Shown here one piece after another: positions 41,471 to 50,248 of a stretch of DNA of 64,000 nucleotides (position 1 is the stretch's first letter; the number at the start of each line of letters is the position of its first letter). The translations under genes and the position numbers were made by a program. The notes beneath the pieces are model-generated. The model was not told the DNA's origin. It ran no database searches and saw only the letters and a program-made list of their open reading frames with translations. This stretch comes from Sphaerisporangium sp040685555 (lineage in GTDB: Bacteria; Actinomycetota; Actinomycetes; Streptosporangiales; Streptosporangiaceae). Where the stretch lies: assembly GCF_040685555.1 (NCBI RefSeq), contig NZ_JBFBIK010000034.1:1-64000 (forward strand), in the 5' to 3' direction.

Positions 41471-43060
41471 TCAGGAGAGCGCCGCCTGGACGGTCTCCCT
41501 GGCCCAGCGGTAGTCGGCCTTGCCCGCGGGTGAGCGGACCATGCGGTCCACGAAGGCGTAGGTCCGCGGGACCTTGTATCCCGACAGCTTGCCCCTGCAG
41601 TGGGCGTCCAGCTCCTCGACCGTCGGCTGGGCCCCCTCCCTGGGCTCGATCACGGCGGCGACGCGGCTGCCCCAGCGCTCGTCCGGGATCCCGGTCACGA
41701 CGGCGTCGAACACGGCGGGGTGACCCTTGAGCACGGCCTCCACCTCCTCGGGGAAGACCTTCTCGCCGCCGCTGTTGATGCACTGCGAGCCGCGCCCGAA
41801 GACCAGGATCGTCCCGTCGTCCTCTATCTTGGCGAGGTCCCCGGTGAGCAGCCAGCGCGTCCCCTCGGCGTCGGTGACGAAAGTCCTGTTCGTCTTGTCG
41901 GGGTCGTTGTAGTACCCGAAGGCGATGCTGCCCGTCTTGGCCACGGTCCCCATCTCGCCGGACCCCGGCTTCACGGGTTCGAGGGCGTCGTTCAGCACGG
42001 CCAGCGTGGCGCTCGCGTTGGGCTGGTACTTCAGCCCGGACTCCGGGGACGAGCCGGCCACGGCCGAGGCGGTGTAGCCGGACTCCGTCGAGCCGAAGCT
42101 GTCGATGATCATCACGTTCGGCAGCAGTTCCTGCAGCCGTTCGCGCACCGCGCCTGTGAGGATGGCCCCGGTCGAGCTCAGGACCATGAGCGACGACAGG
42201 TCGTACGTCCCGGCGGCGATCTCGTCGGCGAGGGGGCGCGCCATCGCGTCGCCCGTGATGTTGATGGTCAGCACCTTCTCGCGCTCGACCGCGCGCAGCA
42301 CCTCGGAGGCGTCGAACCTCGGCGTGTAGACGATGGTCGCCCCCATCCACCAGGCGATGAACGTGGCCATCTGCGCCGCTCCGTGCATCAGCGGCGCGGC
42401 GGGCATCATCACGATGGGCCCGGAGTTCCTCGCCGTCTCGATGACCTGCCCCGGCTCGCGGTGCGGCTCCCCGTACGGGTTGCCGCCGCCGAAGGCCATG
42501 AACAGGTCCTCGGTGCGCCACATGACGCCCTTGGGCATGCCGGTCGTGCCGCCGGTGTAGATGATGTAGACGTCGTCGCCCGACCGCGCGGGGAAGCCGT
42601 CACGCCCCTCCGGCCGCCCGGCGACGGCCTGCTCGTACGGCACGGCGCCCTCGACCTGCGAGGTGCCGCCGACGGCGATCAGGGTCTCCAGCTTGGGACA
42701 CCGCGGGGCGGTGGCGCCCACCCTGTCGTCGAACTCCACGTCGAACAGCAGGGCCACGATGTCGGAGTCGGTGTACAGATAGAGCAGCTCGGACTCGACG
42801 TACCGGTAGTTGACGTTGACCGGCACGGCCCTGATCTTCAGCGCCGCGAGGATCCCCGCGATGTACTCGATGCCGTTGTACAGATGGATGCCGACGTGCT
42901 GCCCGGGTTCCACACCCCGGTCGCGCAGGAAGTGCGCGAGGCGGTTGGCGTGCGCCTCCAGCCCGGCGTAGGTCATGCGGGTGTCAGCGCAGACGACGGC
43001 CACGCGGTCCCCGATCGCGTCGGCCAATCCCTCGAACAGATCAGCGTGGTTGAACTCCAT
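41471..43060 (-). CDS. Acyl-CoA synthetase, FadD19-like
   Basis: A 529-residue ANL ligase: YIIYTGGTTGMPKGVMW, TGDAMARPL, SFGSTESG, LTGDLAKIEDDGTI, INSGGEKVFPEEVE and a C-terminal SPAGKADYRWA with the catalytic Lys. Sequence pattern throughout follows the mycobacterial FadD17/FadD19 group, which activates sterol side-chain acids (C24 cholestenoate/branched). The ATG at 43060 has GGAG eight bases upstream. It heads the lower end of a run of minus-strand genes (synthetase, two thiolases, DUF35 protein, second synthetase) that resembles the sterol side-chain degradation cluster of mycobacteria. Confidence 0.93.
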   Translation of the reverse strand: MEFNHADLFEGLADAIGDRVAVVCADTRMTYAGLEAHANRLAHFLRDRGVEPGQHVGIHLYNGIEYIAGILAALKIRAVPVNVNYRYVESELLYLYTDSDIVALLFDVEFDDRVGATAPRCPKLETLIAVGGTSQVEGAVPYEQAVAGRPEGRDGFPARSGDDVYIIYTGGTTGMPKGVMWRTEDLFMAFGGGNPYGEPHREPGQVIETARNSGPIVMMPAAPLMHGAAQMATFIAWWMGATIVYTPRFDASEVLRAVEREKVLTINITGDAMARPLADEIAAGTYDLSSLMVLSSTGAILTGAVRERLQELLPNVMIIDSFGSTESGYTASAVAGSSPESGLKYQPNASATLAVLNDALEPVKPGSGEMGTVAKTGSIAFGYYNDPDKTNRTFVTDAEGTRWLLTGDLAKIEDDGTILVFGRGSQCINSGGEKVFPEEVEAVLKGHPAVFDAVVTGIPDERWGSRVAAVIEPREGAQPTVEELDAHCRGKLSGYKVPRTYAFVDRMVRSPAGKADYRWARETVQAALS

Positions 43061-43095
43061 CGGGGACACTCCTTAGAAGTCGCGGCTGAAGGCCC

Positions 43096-44244
43096 TCACG
43101 GTCTGTCACTCCCGACCATCCACATGGCGAAGAACTGGGCGCCCCCGCCGTAGGCGTGGCCGAGCGCGCGGCGTGCCCCGTCCACCTGGTGCTCGCCCGC
43201 GAGGCCCCTGACCTGCAGTGCGGCCTCGGCGAAGCGGATCAGTCCGGACGCGCCGATGGGGTTGGAGCTGAGGACGCCACCGGAGGCGTTCCAGGGGATG
43301 TCCCCGTCGAGCGCCGTGGCCCCCGATTCGGTCAGCTTCCAGCCCTCGCCCTCCCCGGCGAAACCCAGGTTCTCCAGCCACATCGGCTCGTACCAGGAGA
43401 ACGGGACGTACACCTCGGCGACGTCGATCTCGCGCCGGGGATCGGTGATGCCGGCCTGGCGGTAGACGTCGGCGACGCAGTCCTTGCCACCCTGCGGGTT
43501 CACCGTGTCGCGGTCCGCGCGGAAAATGGGCTCCGAGCGCATCGCCGTGCCGTGGACCCAGGCCGGCGTGCCGGTCACCTTGTGCTCGGCGGCGAGCACC
43601 ATGGCGCAGGCGCCGTCCGAGGACGGGCAGGTCTCCAGGTAGCGGATCGGCTCCCAGAGCATCGGCGTCGACTCGACCATCGCCCGGTCGATGCCGGGGA
43701 TCCTCAGGTGCGCGTACGGGTTCTTGAGGGCGTTCCGCCGGTCCTTGACGGCGACGAGCGTGCCGATGTGGTCTGGTGCGCCGGACCGCCGCATGTACTC
43801 GCGGATGTGCGGGGCGAAGTAGCCTCCCGCGCCCACGACCAGCGAGGCGTTGAACGGCAGGTGCGTCGACAGCGCCCACGTCGCGTTGGACTCCGACTGC
43901 TTTTCGTAGGCGACCACCAGCACCCGGTCGTGCACGCCGCCCTGGATGAGCGAGGCTCCGACCAGCCCGGTCGAGCCGCCCACGCTGCCGGCGGTGTGGA
44001 CGCGCGTCACCGGCTTGCCCGCGGCGCCGAGCGCGTCGGCGAGGTAGGCCTCCGGCATCATGACGCCCTCGAACAGGTCGGGCGCCTTGCCGATGACGAC
44101 CGCGTCGATGTCCTTGAACGTCAGTTCGGCGTCCTCCAGGGCGCGCAGGGCGGCCTCGCGCACCAGCCCGGCGATCGAGACGTCCCGCCGCTTGGTCTGG
44201 TACTTGGTCTGCCCGACCCCGATGACGGCGCAGCGGTTTCCCAT
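43096..44244 (-). CDS. Lipid-transfer-protein thiolase (Ltp3-like)
   Basis: A 382-residue thiolase-fold protein of the SCP2/Ltp type: AVIGVGQTKYQTKR, the HTAGSVGGSTGLVGA region where the nucleophile would lie (Cys is replaced by Ser/Gly, as in many Ltp proteins), CPSSDGACAMVLA, and a C-terminal GGVLSSNPIGASGL then LGHAYGGGAQFFAMW. Such proteins act as aldolases on steroid side-chain thioesters when paired with a DUF35 protein, not as true thiolases. ATG 44244; its start is three bases from the stop of the next gene upstream, so they are co-translated. Confidence 0.92.
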   Translation of the reverse strand: MGNRCAVIGVGQTKYQTKRRDVSIAGLVREAALRALEDAELTFKDIDAVVIGKAPDLFEGVMMPEAYLADALGAAGKPVTRVHTAGSVGGSTGLVGASLIQGGVHDRVLVVAYEKQSESNATWALSTHLPFNASLVVGAGGYFAPHIREYMRRSGAPDHIGTLVAVKDRRNALKNPYAHLRIPGIDRAMVESTPMLWEPIRYLETCPSSDGACAMVLAAEHKVTGTPAWVHGTAMRSEPIFRADRDTVNPQGGKDCVADVYRQAGITDPRREIDVAEVYVPFSWYEPMWLENLGFAGEGEGWKLTESGATALDGDIPWNASGGVLSSNPIGASGLIRFAEAALQVRGLAGEHQVDGARRALGHAYGGGAQFFAMWMVGSDRP

Positions 44245-44246
44245 GG

Positions 44247-45266
44247 TCAGGCCTCCAACACGGTGACGAGGTTCTGCTGGAGGCACGGGCCCGACGACGC
44301 GTGGCCTACGGTACGGCTCGCGCCGCCGTCGATGATGCGCCGGGCGGCCTCGCCGATGCGGATCAGCCCGGTGGCCATGACGGGATTGGCGGCCAGAGGT
44401 CCGCCGGAGGGGTTGACGACCGTGTCCGGCGGCAGGCCGAGCGCCTCGCGGAGGATGAGTTCCTCGTGGCTGAACTGGGCGTGCAGCTCGGCGACCTCGA
44501 CGGGCCCCTTGCCGACCCCCGCGGCCCGTGCGGCGTCGGCGGCGGAGGCCGACCGGGCGAGATCTCGCATGCCCAGGTAGTGCGGCTCTATCCGATGGGC
44601 GATGCCGGTGATCCACGCCGGGCGTTCGACCAGTTCCCTGGCCAGGTCCCCGGCGGCCAGCACCACCGCCGCCGCGCCGTCGGTGATGGGCGCGGCGTCG
44701 CTCGGGCGCAGCGGCTCTACCTCGTACCCCTCCTCGCCGGGCTCGGGAAGGTCCAGCGCGTACGGGTTGGCCCTGCCGTCGGCGCGGCTGCGCCGTACGA
44801 TCTCGCGGAGCGCGGCCGGGTCGGCGCCCAGCGCGCCGGCCTGCAGGGCGGCGAAGGAGACCTGGTCGAGGCCGAGCGGCGCAAGATAGTACGGGTCGAG
44901 CTGGAGCGTCATGATCTCCCGCAGGTCGCCCTGGGAGGACTTGCCGTACCCGTAGACCAGCGCCGAGTCCACGTCGCCGTGCTGGAGGCGCACCCACGCC
45001 TCGTACAGGGCCCAGGCGGCGTCCATCTCGACATGGCTCTCGGAGATCGGCGGCCAGGCGCCGATGGCGTCCAGCGCGGAGACGAACGAGAACGGCGCCC
45101 CGGCCAGGTAGTCACAGCTTCCCGAGCAGGTGAAGCCGAACCTCGTCAGGCCGGAGAGCCTCTTGACCTCCTGGATCACCGGGGAGATCAGCTCGGGCTC
45201 GATCAGCCCCTCGTCGTGGTCGGTGTGCTTGGTCTGGGCGAACGCGACCACCGCTACCTCACGCAC
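44247..45266 (-). CDS. Lipid-transfer-protein thiolase (Ltp4-like)
   Basis: A 339-residue thiolase-fold partner: VAVVAFAQTKH, CSGSCDYLAG (Cys and Ser near the nucleophile position), ITDGAAAVVLAAGD, and the C-terminal NPSGGPLAANPVMATGLIR and VGHASSGPCLQQN. Shorter than a full thiolase (about 390), as in mycobacterial Ltp4. The GTG start at 45266 has GGGGAGGG nearby. It lies immediately upstream of the Ltp3-like gene and 81 bases behind the DUF35 gene; the order DUF35 - ltp4 - ltp3 equals that of Rv3521-Rv3523 in M. tuberculosis. Confidence 0.92.
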   Translation of the reverse strand: MREVAVVAFAQTKHTDHDEGLIEPELISPVIQEVKRLSGLTRFGFTCSGSCDYLAGAPFSFVSALDAIGAWPPISESHVEMDAAWALYEAWVRLQHGDVDSALVYGYGKSSQGDLREIMTLQLDPYYLAPLGLDQVSFAALQAGALGADPAALREIVRRSRADGRANPYALDLPEPGEEGYEVEPLRPSDAAPITDGAAAVVLAAGDLARELVERPAWITGIAHRIEPHYLGMRDLARSASAADAARAAGVGKGPVEVAELHAQFSHEELILREALGLPPDTVVNPSGGPLAANPVMATGLIRIGEAARRIIDGGASRTVGHASSGPCLQQNLVTVLEA

Positions 45267-45347
45267 GCGACCCTCCCCTCACGCGGCTCGCGCCGTCGAT
45301 CCTCACAGCTCGCTCGCTCACAGCTCGTGCACATAAAATTGGCCCGC

Positions 45348-46250
45348 TCACAGCTCGGCGTCCGGCTCGCCCGTGGGGGCGAACCACCTGATGTTGGTCA
45401 TGGACCGGGTTCGCTCCTCGGGAGGCACCCAGACGGCCTTCACGCGCATGCCCTGCCGCACCTCGTGGGCGGGCACGTCGCCCATCAGCGCGATCATCGG
45501 GACGTCCGCGCCGTCGAGCAGGATGTAGGCGGAGACGAACGGCACCTCGGGCGCGCGGGGGTCGGGCAGGTTGTTGATGGCGAAGGTGGTGACGGTGCCG
45601 GTGTCGGGCAGCTCCACCTCCTCGCTGATGGAGGAGCCGCACTGCGGGCAGGTGGTCCGGTAGGGCACGTAGACCTTGTCGCAGTGCGTGCAGCGCCCGG
45701 CGAGGAAGACGCCTTCGCGGACGCTTTCGAGGAAGCGGGCGAGCGATCGGCCAGGCTGGACGCGGTACTCGGTGCGGACGTGCGACACCATCGTGGTGAC
45801 CTCTGGAACGAAGCACGATATGTCGGTGATGTGCCCGACCCGGTCGGCTTCCGGCCTGAACCGGGGACGCACCCGCAGGCCCGGCCGCATCGCCTTGACG
45901 TCACCGGCGTCCACCGCGTGGACCAGCGAGGTGTCCGCGCCGTCCAGCTTGACCAGCGCCCACGCGAACGGCCGGTCGAGCGGGTGTCCCTTGCGCGGCG
46001 TCTCCACCCAGGCCCAGCCGAGCACGGTGCCCGCCGGGCCGACCTCGACGAACGTGCCGGTCACGGCCTCGCCCGTGGCCGGGTCGTACTCCAGGGGCGG
46101 TACGAGCACGCGGTCGTCGGCCGTGCGGACCCCGACGATCCGCCCGTCGCGTAACTCCGTGAGGAAACGCCCGATCACCGGTCCCGTCGTGCGGGTGTAC
46201 CCCCCGGGGAACTCCAGCACATGCTCGGCGATGAGCGGTTCAGATGGCAC
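45348..46250 (-). CDS. Double DUF35 OB-fold protein with zinc ribbon
   Basis: About 300 residues with two DUF35-type OB folds. The second half has an intact zinc ribbon, C-x2-C (GRCTHCDKVYVPYR) and C-x2-C (CPQCGSS); the first half keeps the OB fold but not the ribbon. These proteins bind Ltp-type thiolases to make the active retro-aldolase or thiolase complex. The GTG at 46250 has GGGAGG nine bases upstream and overlaps the end of the upstream synthetase gene by 11 bases. Equivalent in size and order to Rv3521. Confidence 0.9.
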   Translation of the reverse strand: MPSEPLIAEHVLEFPGGYTRTTGPVIGRFLTELRDGRIVGVRTADDRVLVPPLEYDPATGEAVTGTFVEVGPAGTVLGWAWVETPRKGHPLDRPFAWALVKLDGADTSLVHAVDAGDVKAMRPGLRVRPRFRPEADRVGHITDISCFVPEVTTMVSHVRTEYRVQPGRSLARFLESVREGVFLAGRCTHCDKVYVPYRTTCPQCGSSISEEVELPDTGTVTTFAINNLPDPRAPEVPFVSAYILLDGADVPMIALMGDVPAHEVRQGMRVKAVWVPPEERTRSMTNIRWFAPTGEPDAEL

Positions 46251-47784
46251 GGTCGCGGCCCTCCCAGTAGGGATCACGGAGTTTGCGCTTGAGGAGCTTG
46301 CCGTTCGGCTCGCGCGGCATCTCCTGGATGAAGTCGATCGAGCGCGGCCACTTCATCCTGGCCAGCCGCCCTTCGAGTGACCGGAGGATCTCGCTCGCCA
46401 GCTCGGGCCCCGGAGCGACGCCGGCGGCGGGCTCGATGACGGCCTTGATCTGCTCGCCCCACTCGTCGTCCGGGATGCCGAAGACGGCGACGTCGGCCAC
46501 CTTGGGATGGATCACCAGCTCGTTCTCGATCTCGGCCGGGTAGATGTTGGTGCCGCCCGAGATGATCATGTCGGCCTTACGGTCGCAGAGGTAGAGGAAG
46601 CCCTCCTCGTCGAGGTAGCCGATGTCCCCGACGGTGAAGTGGTCCCTGAGCCGGTTCTCCTCGGTCTTGGCGGGGTCGCCCTTGTACTCGAAGCGCAGGC
46701 CGGCCATCTTCATGTAGATCGTGCCGGGGGTTCCCGTGGGGACGGGCTCGTGGCCGTCATCCACGATCAGCAGCTCACTGATCGGCCACGCCGTCCCGAC
46801 CGTGCCCGGGTGCTTCTTCCACCCCTCCGGCGTAGCGATGGTGCCGCCGCCCTCGGTCGCCGCGTAGTACTCGTAGATGCAGTCGCCCCACCACTCGAGC
46901 ATCGCCCACTTGACCGGGACCGGGCAGGGCGCGGCGGCGTGGATCATCCACTTCAGCGAGGAGAGGTCGTACCTGTGCTTGACCTCGTCGGGCAGGCCGA
47001 GCAGCCGCTTGAAGTGCGTGGGCACCATGTGGGAGTTGGTCACCCGGTACTTCTCGCAGAGCCGAAGCGTCTCCTCGGGGTCCCACTTGTCCATGTAGAC
47101 GAGCGTGTGCCCCATGTGCAGCGCCGTGCCGCCGAACTGCGTGACCGCCGTGTGGTAGTTCGGCGAGGTGACCAGGTGGGCGTTGGGCCTGCCCGCCGTG
47201 ACCCCGAACAGCGAGAGCAGGAACGACATCAGCTCGGCCGCGTCGTCCGGGTCGAGTCCGTTCAGTGGCCGCCTGACGCCCTTGGGCCTGCCCGTCGTGC
47301 CGGAGGTGTAGTGCATGGTGGCGCCGGCCGTACGCTCGTCCGGCAGCGTGGCGGGCCGTCCGACGGTGAGCTCCGACACCGGCCGGAACCCCTCGATCGC
47401 GCCGAAGGAGAACCGCCGGTCCGCCTCGATCGCCTCGGCGCCCCGCGCGCCCTCCTCGGCGTACCGCTCGTGGACGAAGAACGCCTTGGCCTCGCTGTCG
47501 GAGACGATGTACGCGATCTCGGGCCCGGTGAGGTGCCAGTTGACCGGGGTGTAGTACCAGCCCGCCTGCAGCGCGGCGAGGTACACCGTGAGGCCGTCGA
47601 CTCCGTTCGGCACCAGGCCGCAGATGCCGTCGCCCGCCTTCAGGCCGAGGTCGCGCAGGCCGTGGACCAGGCGGTTGGCCCGGGCGAGCAGCTCCCCGGC
47701 CGTGTATTCGGTGCCGTCGGGATCCACCGCCGCGATCCAGCCGGGATCCGCCTGCGCAAGCCTCCAGAAGCCGAGCGAGCCCAT
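46240..47784 (-). CDS. Acyl-CoA synthetase (FadD4-like)
   Basis: A 514-residue ANL ligase: TMHYTSGTTGRPKGVRR, EYYAATEGGG, VGDIGYLDEEG, DRKADMIISGGTNIYPAE and the terminal PNGKLLKRKLRD with the catalytic Lys. Similar in length and blocks to mycobacterial FadD4. It is the first gene of the minus-strand lipid operon; the ATG at 47784 has AAGGGAG six bases upstream. A GAACA/TGTTC palindrome lies 111 bases before it, in the region shared with the enoyl-CoA hydratase gene. The acid substrate is unknown; the neighbours suggest a steroid or branched side chain. Confidence 0.92.
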   Translation of the reverse strand: MGSLGFWRLAQADPGWIAAVDPDGTEYTAGELLARANRLVHGLRDLGLKAGDGICGLVPNGVDGLTVYLAALQAGWYYTPVNWHLTGPEIAYIVSDSEAKAFFVHERYAEEGARGAEAIEADRRFSFGAIEGFRPVSELTVGRPATLPDERTAGATMHYTSGTTGRPKGVRRPLNGLDPDDAAELMSFLLSLFGVTAGRPNAHLVTSPNYHTAVTQFGGTALHMGHTLVYMDKWDPEETLRLCEKYRVTNSHMVPTHFKRLLGLPDEVKHRYDLSSLKWMIHAAAPCPVPVKWAMLEWWGDCIYEYYAATEGGGTIATPEGWKKHPGTVGTAWPISELLIVDDGHEPVPTGTPGTIYMKMAGLRFEYKGDPAKTEENRLRDHFTVGDIGYLDEEGFLYLCDRKADMIISGGTNIYPAEIENELVIHPKVADVAVFGIPDDEWGEQIKAVIEPAAGVAPGPELASEILRSLEGRLARMKWPRSIDFIQEMPREPNGKLLKRKLRDPYWEGRDRAI

Positions 47785-47894
47785 CGGAACTCCCTTGTTC
47801 GGTTCCGCCTTGACGTCCGCAACGTCCCCCGAATCCGCCGCAGTGAAGCACGTTCCTGATATTCAGGCAAGACCTGGCGCTACGGGAGGGTTAC

Positions 47895-47910
47895 GAACAA
47901 GAATCTGTTC
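47895..47910. promoter_or_regulatory. Candidate operator in the lipid-cluster divergent promoter
   Basis: GAACA-AGAATC-TGTTC inverted repeat followed by CTAG, between the divergent synthetase (47784) and hydratase (48023) genes. TetR repressors of actinobacterial fatty-acid and sterol genes bind similar GAAC/GTTC palindromes. Related palindromes stand before the nitronate monooxygenase gene. Confidence 0.4.
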
Positions 47911-48022
47911 TAGTTCGCAAGCCGCAGACTAACCCGCCCGGCGCGAGCCGAGCAAGCGCTTGATTAACGACTACCGAGCGTCCGGCCGGCCGGCAGGCGC
48001 CTGACCTATGAGGACGGTGTCC

Positions 48023-48838
48023 ATGGAGCTCCTGCCCATCAGCACGCCACACTGCCGCGTCGAGCGTGAGGACCACGTCGTGGTGGTGACCATGGACCGT
48101 CCCGAGGCCAGGAACGCGCTCTCGTCGGACATGCTGGTCGGGCTCGCCGACGCCTGGGCCTACATCTCCGCCGAGCCCGGCGTGCGGGCCGGCATCCTCA
48201 CCGGCGCGAACGGCACCTTCTGCGCCGGGGCCGACCTCAAGGCCATGGGCACGCCGTCCAGCGACCCCCGCGTGCTCAGGCGCGCCCAGGAGATCCCCGA
48301 CTTCCACTGGAAGGGCCTGCTGCGCGACAGCGACACCCTGCCCACCAAGCCGATCATCTGCGCGGTCGAGGGCTACGCGGTCGCGGGCGGCACGGAGCTG
48401 CTGGTGGGCACTGACCTGCGGGTGGTCGCGGAGTCGGCGACGCTTGGCCTGTTTGAGGCCAGGCGCGCACTGTTCCCCATGGGCGGCAGCGCCATCAGGC
48501 TGCCGCGCCAGATCCCCTACGCGTTCGCCATGGACCTGCTGCTCACCGGCCGGGCCGTCACCGCGCAGGAAGCGCTGTCGATGGGCCTGGTCAACCGCGT
48601 CGTGCCCGACGGTGAGGCCCTGGCGGTGGCGCGCGAGATCGCCGACCAGGTCTCGGCCTGCGGGCCGCTCGCGGTGCGGGCCATCCTGCGGACCTACCGC
48701 GAGACCCTCGGCATGCCCGAGGCCGAGGCCCTCAAGGTCTCCGACGCCATCGGCTGGCCGGTGATCGGCTCCGACGACGCCAAGGAGGGCTCCCGCGCCT
48801 TCCGCGAGAAGCGTCCCCCCGTCTACAAGGGCGACTAG
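48023..48838 (+). CDS. Enoyl-CoA hydratase/isomerase (EchA-like)
   Basis: A 271-residue crotonase: oxyanion-hole segments GTFCAGADLKAM and GYAVAGGTELLVGTDL, a catalytic Glu region FEARRALFPMGG, and the terminal AFREKRPPVYKG typical of mycobacterial EchA19-type proteins. GAGGA lies eight bases before the ATG at 48023; an upstream in-frame ATG (48008) overlaps that site. It is divergent from the synthetase operon and its family fits beta-oxidation of sterol side chains. Confidence 0.94.
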   Translation: MELLPISTPHCRVEREDHVVVVTMDRPEARNALSSDMLVGLADAWAYISAEPGVRAGILTGANGTFCAGADLKAMGTPSSDPRVLRRAQEIPDFHWKGLLRDSDTLPTKPIICAVEGYAVAGGTELLVGTDLRVVAESATLGLFEARRALFPMGGSAIRLPRQIPYAFAMDLLLTGRAVTAQEALSMGLVNRVVPDGEALAVAREIADQVSACGPLAVRAILRTYRETLGMPEAEALKVSDAIGWPVIGSDDAKEGSRAFREKRPPVYKGD

Positions 48839-48848
48839 CCCGCCGCGC

Positions 48849-50015
48849 TCACGCCCGAGCCTGGATCATGGCGTGCGTGCCCGTGGTGCGCCAGGGTTCT
48901 CCCGCCGCCTCCAGCCTGGCCAGCGTACGCTCGCCGACACCGACGAGCACGTCGGACTTCAGCGTGCGCAGGGCGGCGACCGGCCCCGGGAAGTACGCGG
49001 TGACGTCCCGGAACGGCGTGGCCGGCGGCCACTCCCGGTCGCCGACCAGCCTGCGGTAGTTGAGGTCCCCCTTGGTGATCGTCAGGGCGGCCGAGGCGAA
49101 TTCGGCGAGCAGGTCGTCCGGCATGTCGCGGTACGGCAGCGGAGCGCAGGAGAAGGGGTGGGCGCGCAGCGCGAGCCGTCCCTCCCCCACCGCCCGCCAC
49201 AGCCGCGCGCCGACCTCGCCCGCCTGACCCGGCGCGCCCGCGAGCCGCCGCAGGCAGGCCGCCACGTCGGCGGGCGTGGCGTCGGACACGAAGTACGGGT
49301 GCGGCTTGACGTGCAGCACCACCTCGGCGGCGAGCCCTTCGGCCAGGAGGTGGTCGATCAGGATGAGGTCGGGCAGCAGCTCGCGCCCGGCGTTGTCCGC
49401 GAGCACGCAGATCTTCCCCGGGGCGCCGTCGCGGATCAGCGACCACAGCAGCGCGCTGTCGTCGACGACCAGGGCGGAGACCTGCTCGCGCTCGTCCGTC
49501 AGCGTGACCCTGAACGACAGGTCGGCGCGGTTGCCCCAGAGCGACCCGAGCAGGAGCCCTTTCGCCCGCTCCTCCGCAGGGAGCGTGGCGGCCTTGTCCA
49601 GCGCGGACAGCTCGTCGTCCACCGCGGCGCCCTGCAGCTCGACCTGCTTGACCGGCCCGAACGGGTCGACGCCCCGCCACGGGCCGTCCCCGAAGTAGCC
49701 CGTGGCGTCGAGGAGCTTGCGATAGAAGTAGCTCTCGGCCCACAGGAACGGCACGTCGACCCACCGGCCGCCGAGCTTGCCGCGCCCCCACTCGGCCCAC
49801 GCGGCGAAGTCGTGCGCCGAGGCGCCGAGCGGCTCCATCACATCGCGCGCGACCTCGTCCGCCAGCCGGTCGAGCGCCTCGTGCCGGTCGGGGGTGTACG
49901 GCAGCGCCTCCCTGACCTGCCGCAACAGAACCGGATGCCGGTCGCGGAACACCCCGAGGGCGTACGAGCCCGGCACGTTGCCCATGATGGGAGGCGCGTC
50001 GATCGTCTCCGGCAT
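48849..50015 (-). CDS. DUF89/ARMT1-family damage-control phosphatase
   Basis: A 388-residue protein of the DUF89 (ARMT1-like) family of metal-dependent phosphatases that remove damaged or overflow phosphometabolites. Visible blocks: an all-helical N-terminal part, the metal-binding VLADNAGRELLPDLILIDHL (about 225; Asp-Asn pair), HVKPHPYFVSD, and ALTITKGDLNYRRLVGD near the active-site Lys. The ATG at 50015 has GGAGGAG nine bases upstream. It converges with the enoyl-CoA hydratase gene 10 bases away. Physiological substrate unknown; phosphorylated sugars are preferred by family members. Confidence 0.88.
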   Translation of the reverse strand: MPETIDAPPIMGNVPGSYALGVFRDRHPVLLRQVREALPYTPDRHEALDRLADEVARDVMEPLGASAHDFAAWAEWGRGKLGGRWVDVPFLWAESYFYRKLLDATGYFGDGPWRGVDPFGPVKQVELQGAAVDDELSALDKAATLPAEERAKGLLLGSLWGNRADLSFRVTLTDEREQVSALVVDDSALLWSLIRDGAPGKICVLADNAGRELLPDLILIDHLLAEGLAAEVVLHVKPHPYFVSDATPADVAACLRRLAGAPGQAGEVGARLWRAVGEGRLALRAHPFSCAPLPYRDMPDDLLAEFASAALTITKGDLNYRRLVGDREWPPATPFRDVTAYFPGPVAALRTLKSDVLVGVGERTLARLEAAGEPWRTTGTHAMIQARA

Positions 50016-50078
50016 TCGTCCAGCTCCTCCGCTCGGCGTCACACCCGCCAGTAAACCGCACGCCGAGCCAGAAGCCGG

Positions 50079-50130
50079 GATCAGTCTCCCGTGAGGCGGT
50101 CCAGGCGTTCGATGGCCGCGAGTACTGGTC
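50079..50130. repeat. Left copy of direct repeat flanking the ATPase gene
   Basis: About 52 bases that match 51553-51605, the first 29 without a mismatch, then a few substitutions and one indel. It corresponds to the final 15 or so codons, with stop, of the nitronate monooxygenase gene, in the same orientation. So the ATPase gene sits between a fragment and the intact 3' end of that gene. Confidence 0.9.
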
Positions 50131-50248
50131 GGAACTTTTCAAGATCTGCGCTTTTCACAATAGAGATTCTACATTTTTATCAAGATCCCTATGACAGGAT
50201 GCTCAATAGGAGTTGTGCGAAATTCACATCAGGAAGGGTGGCCAGTCC

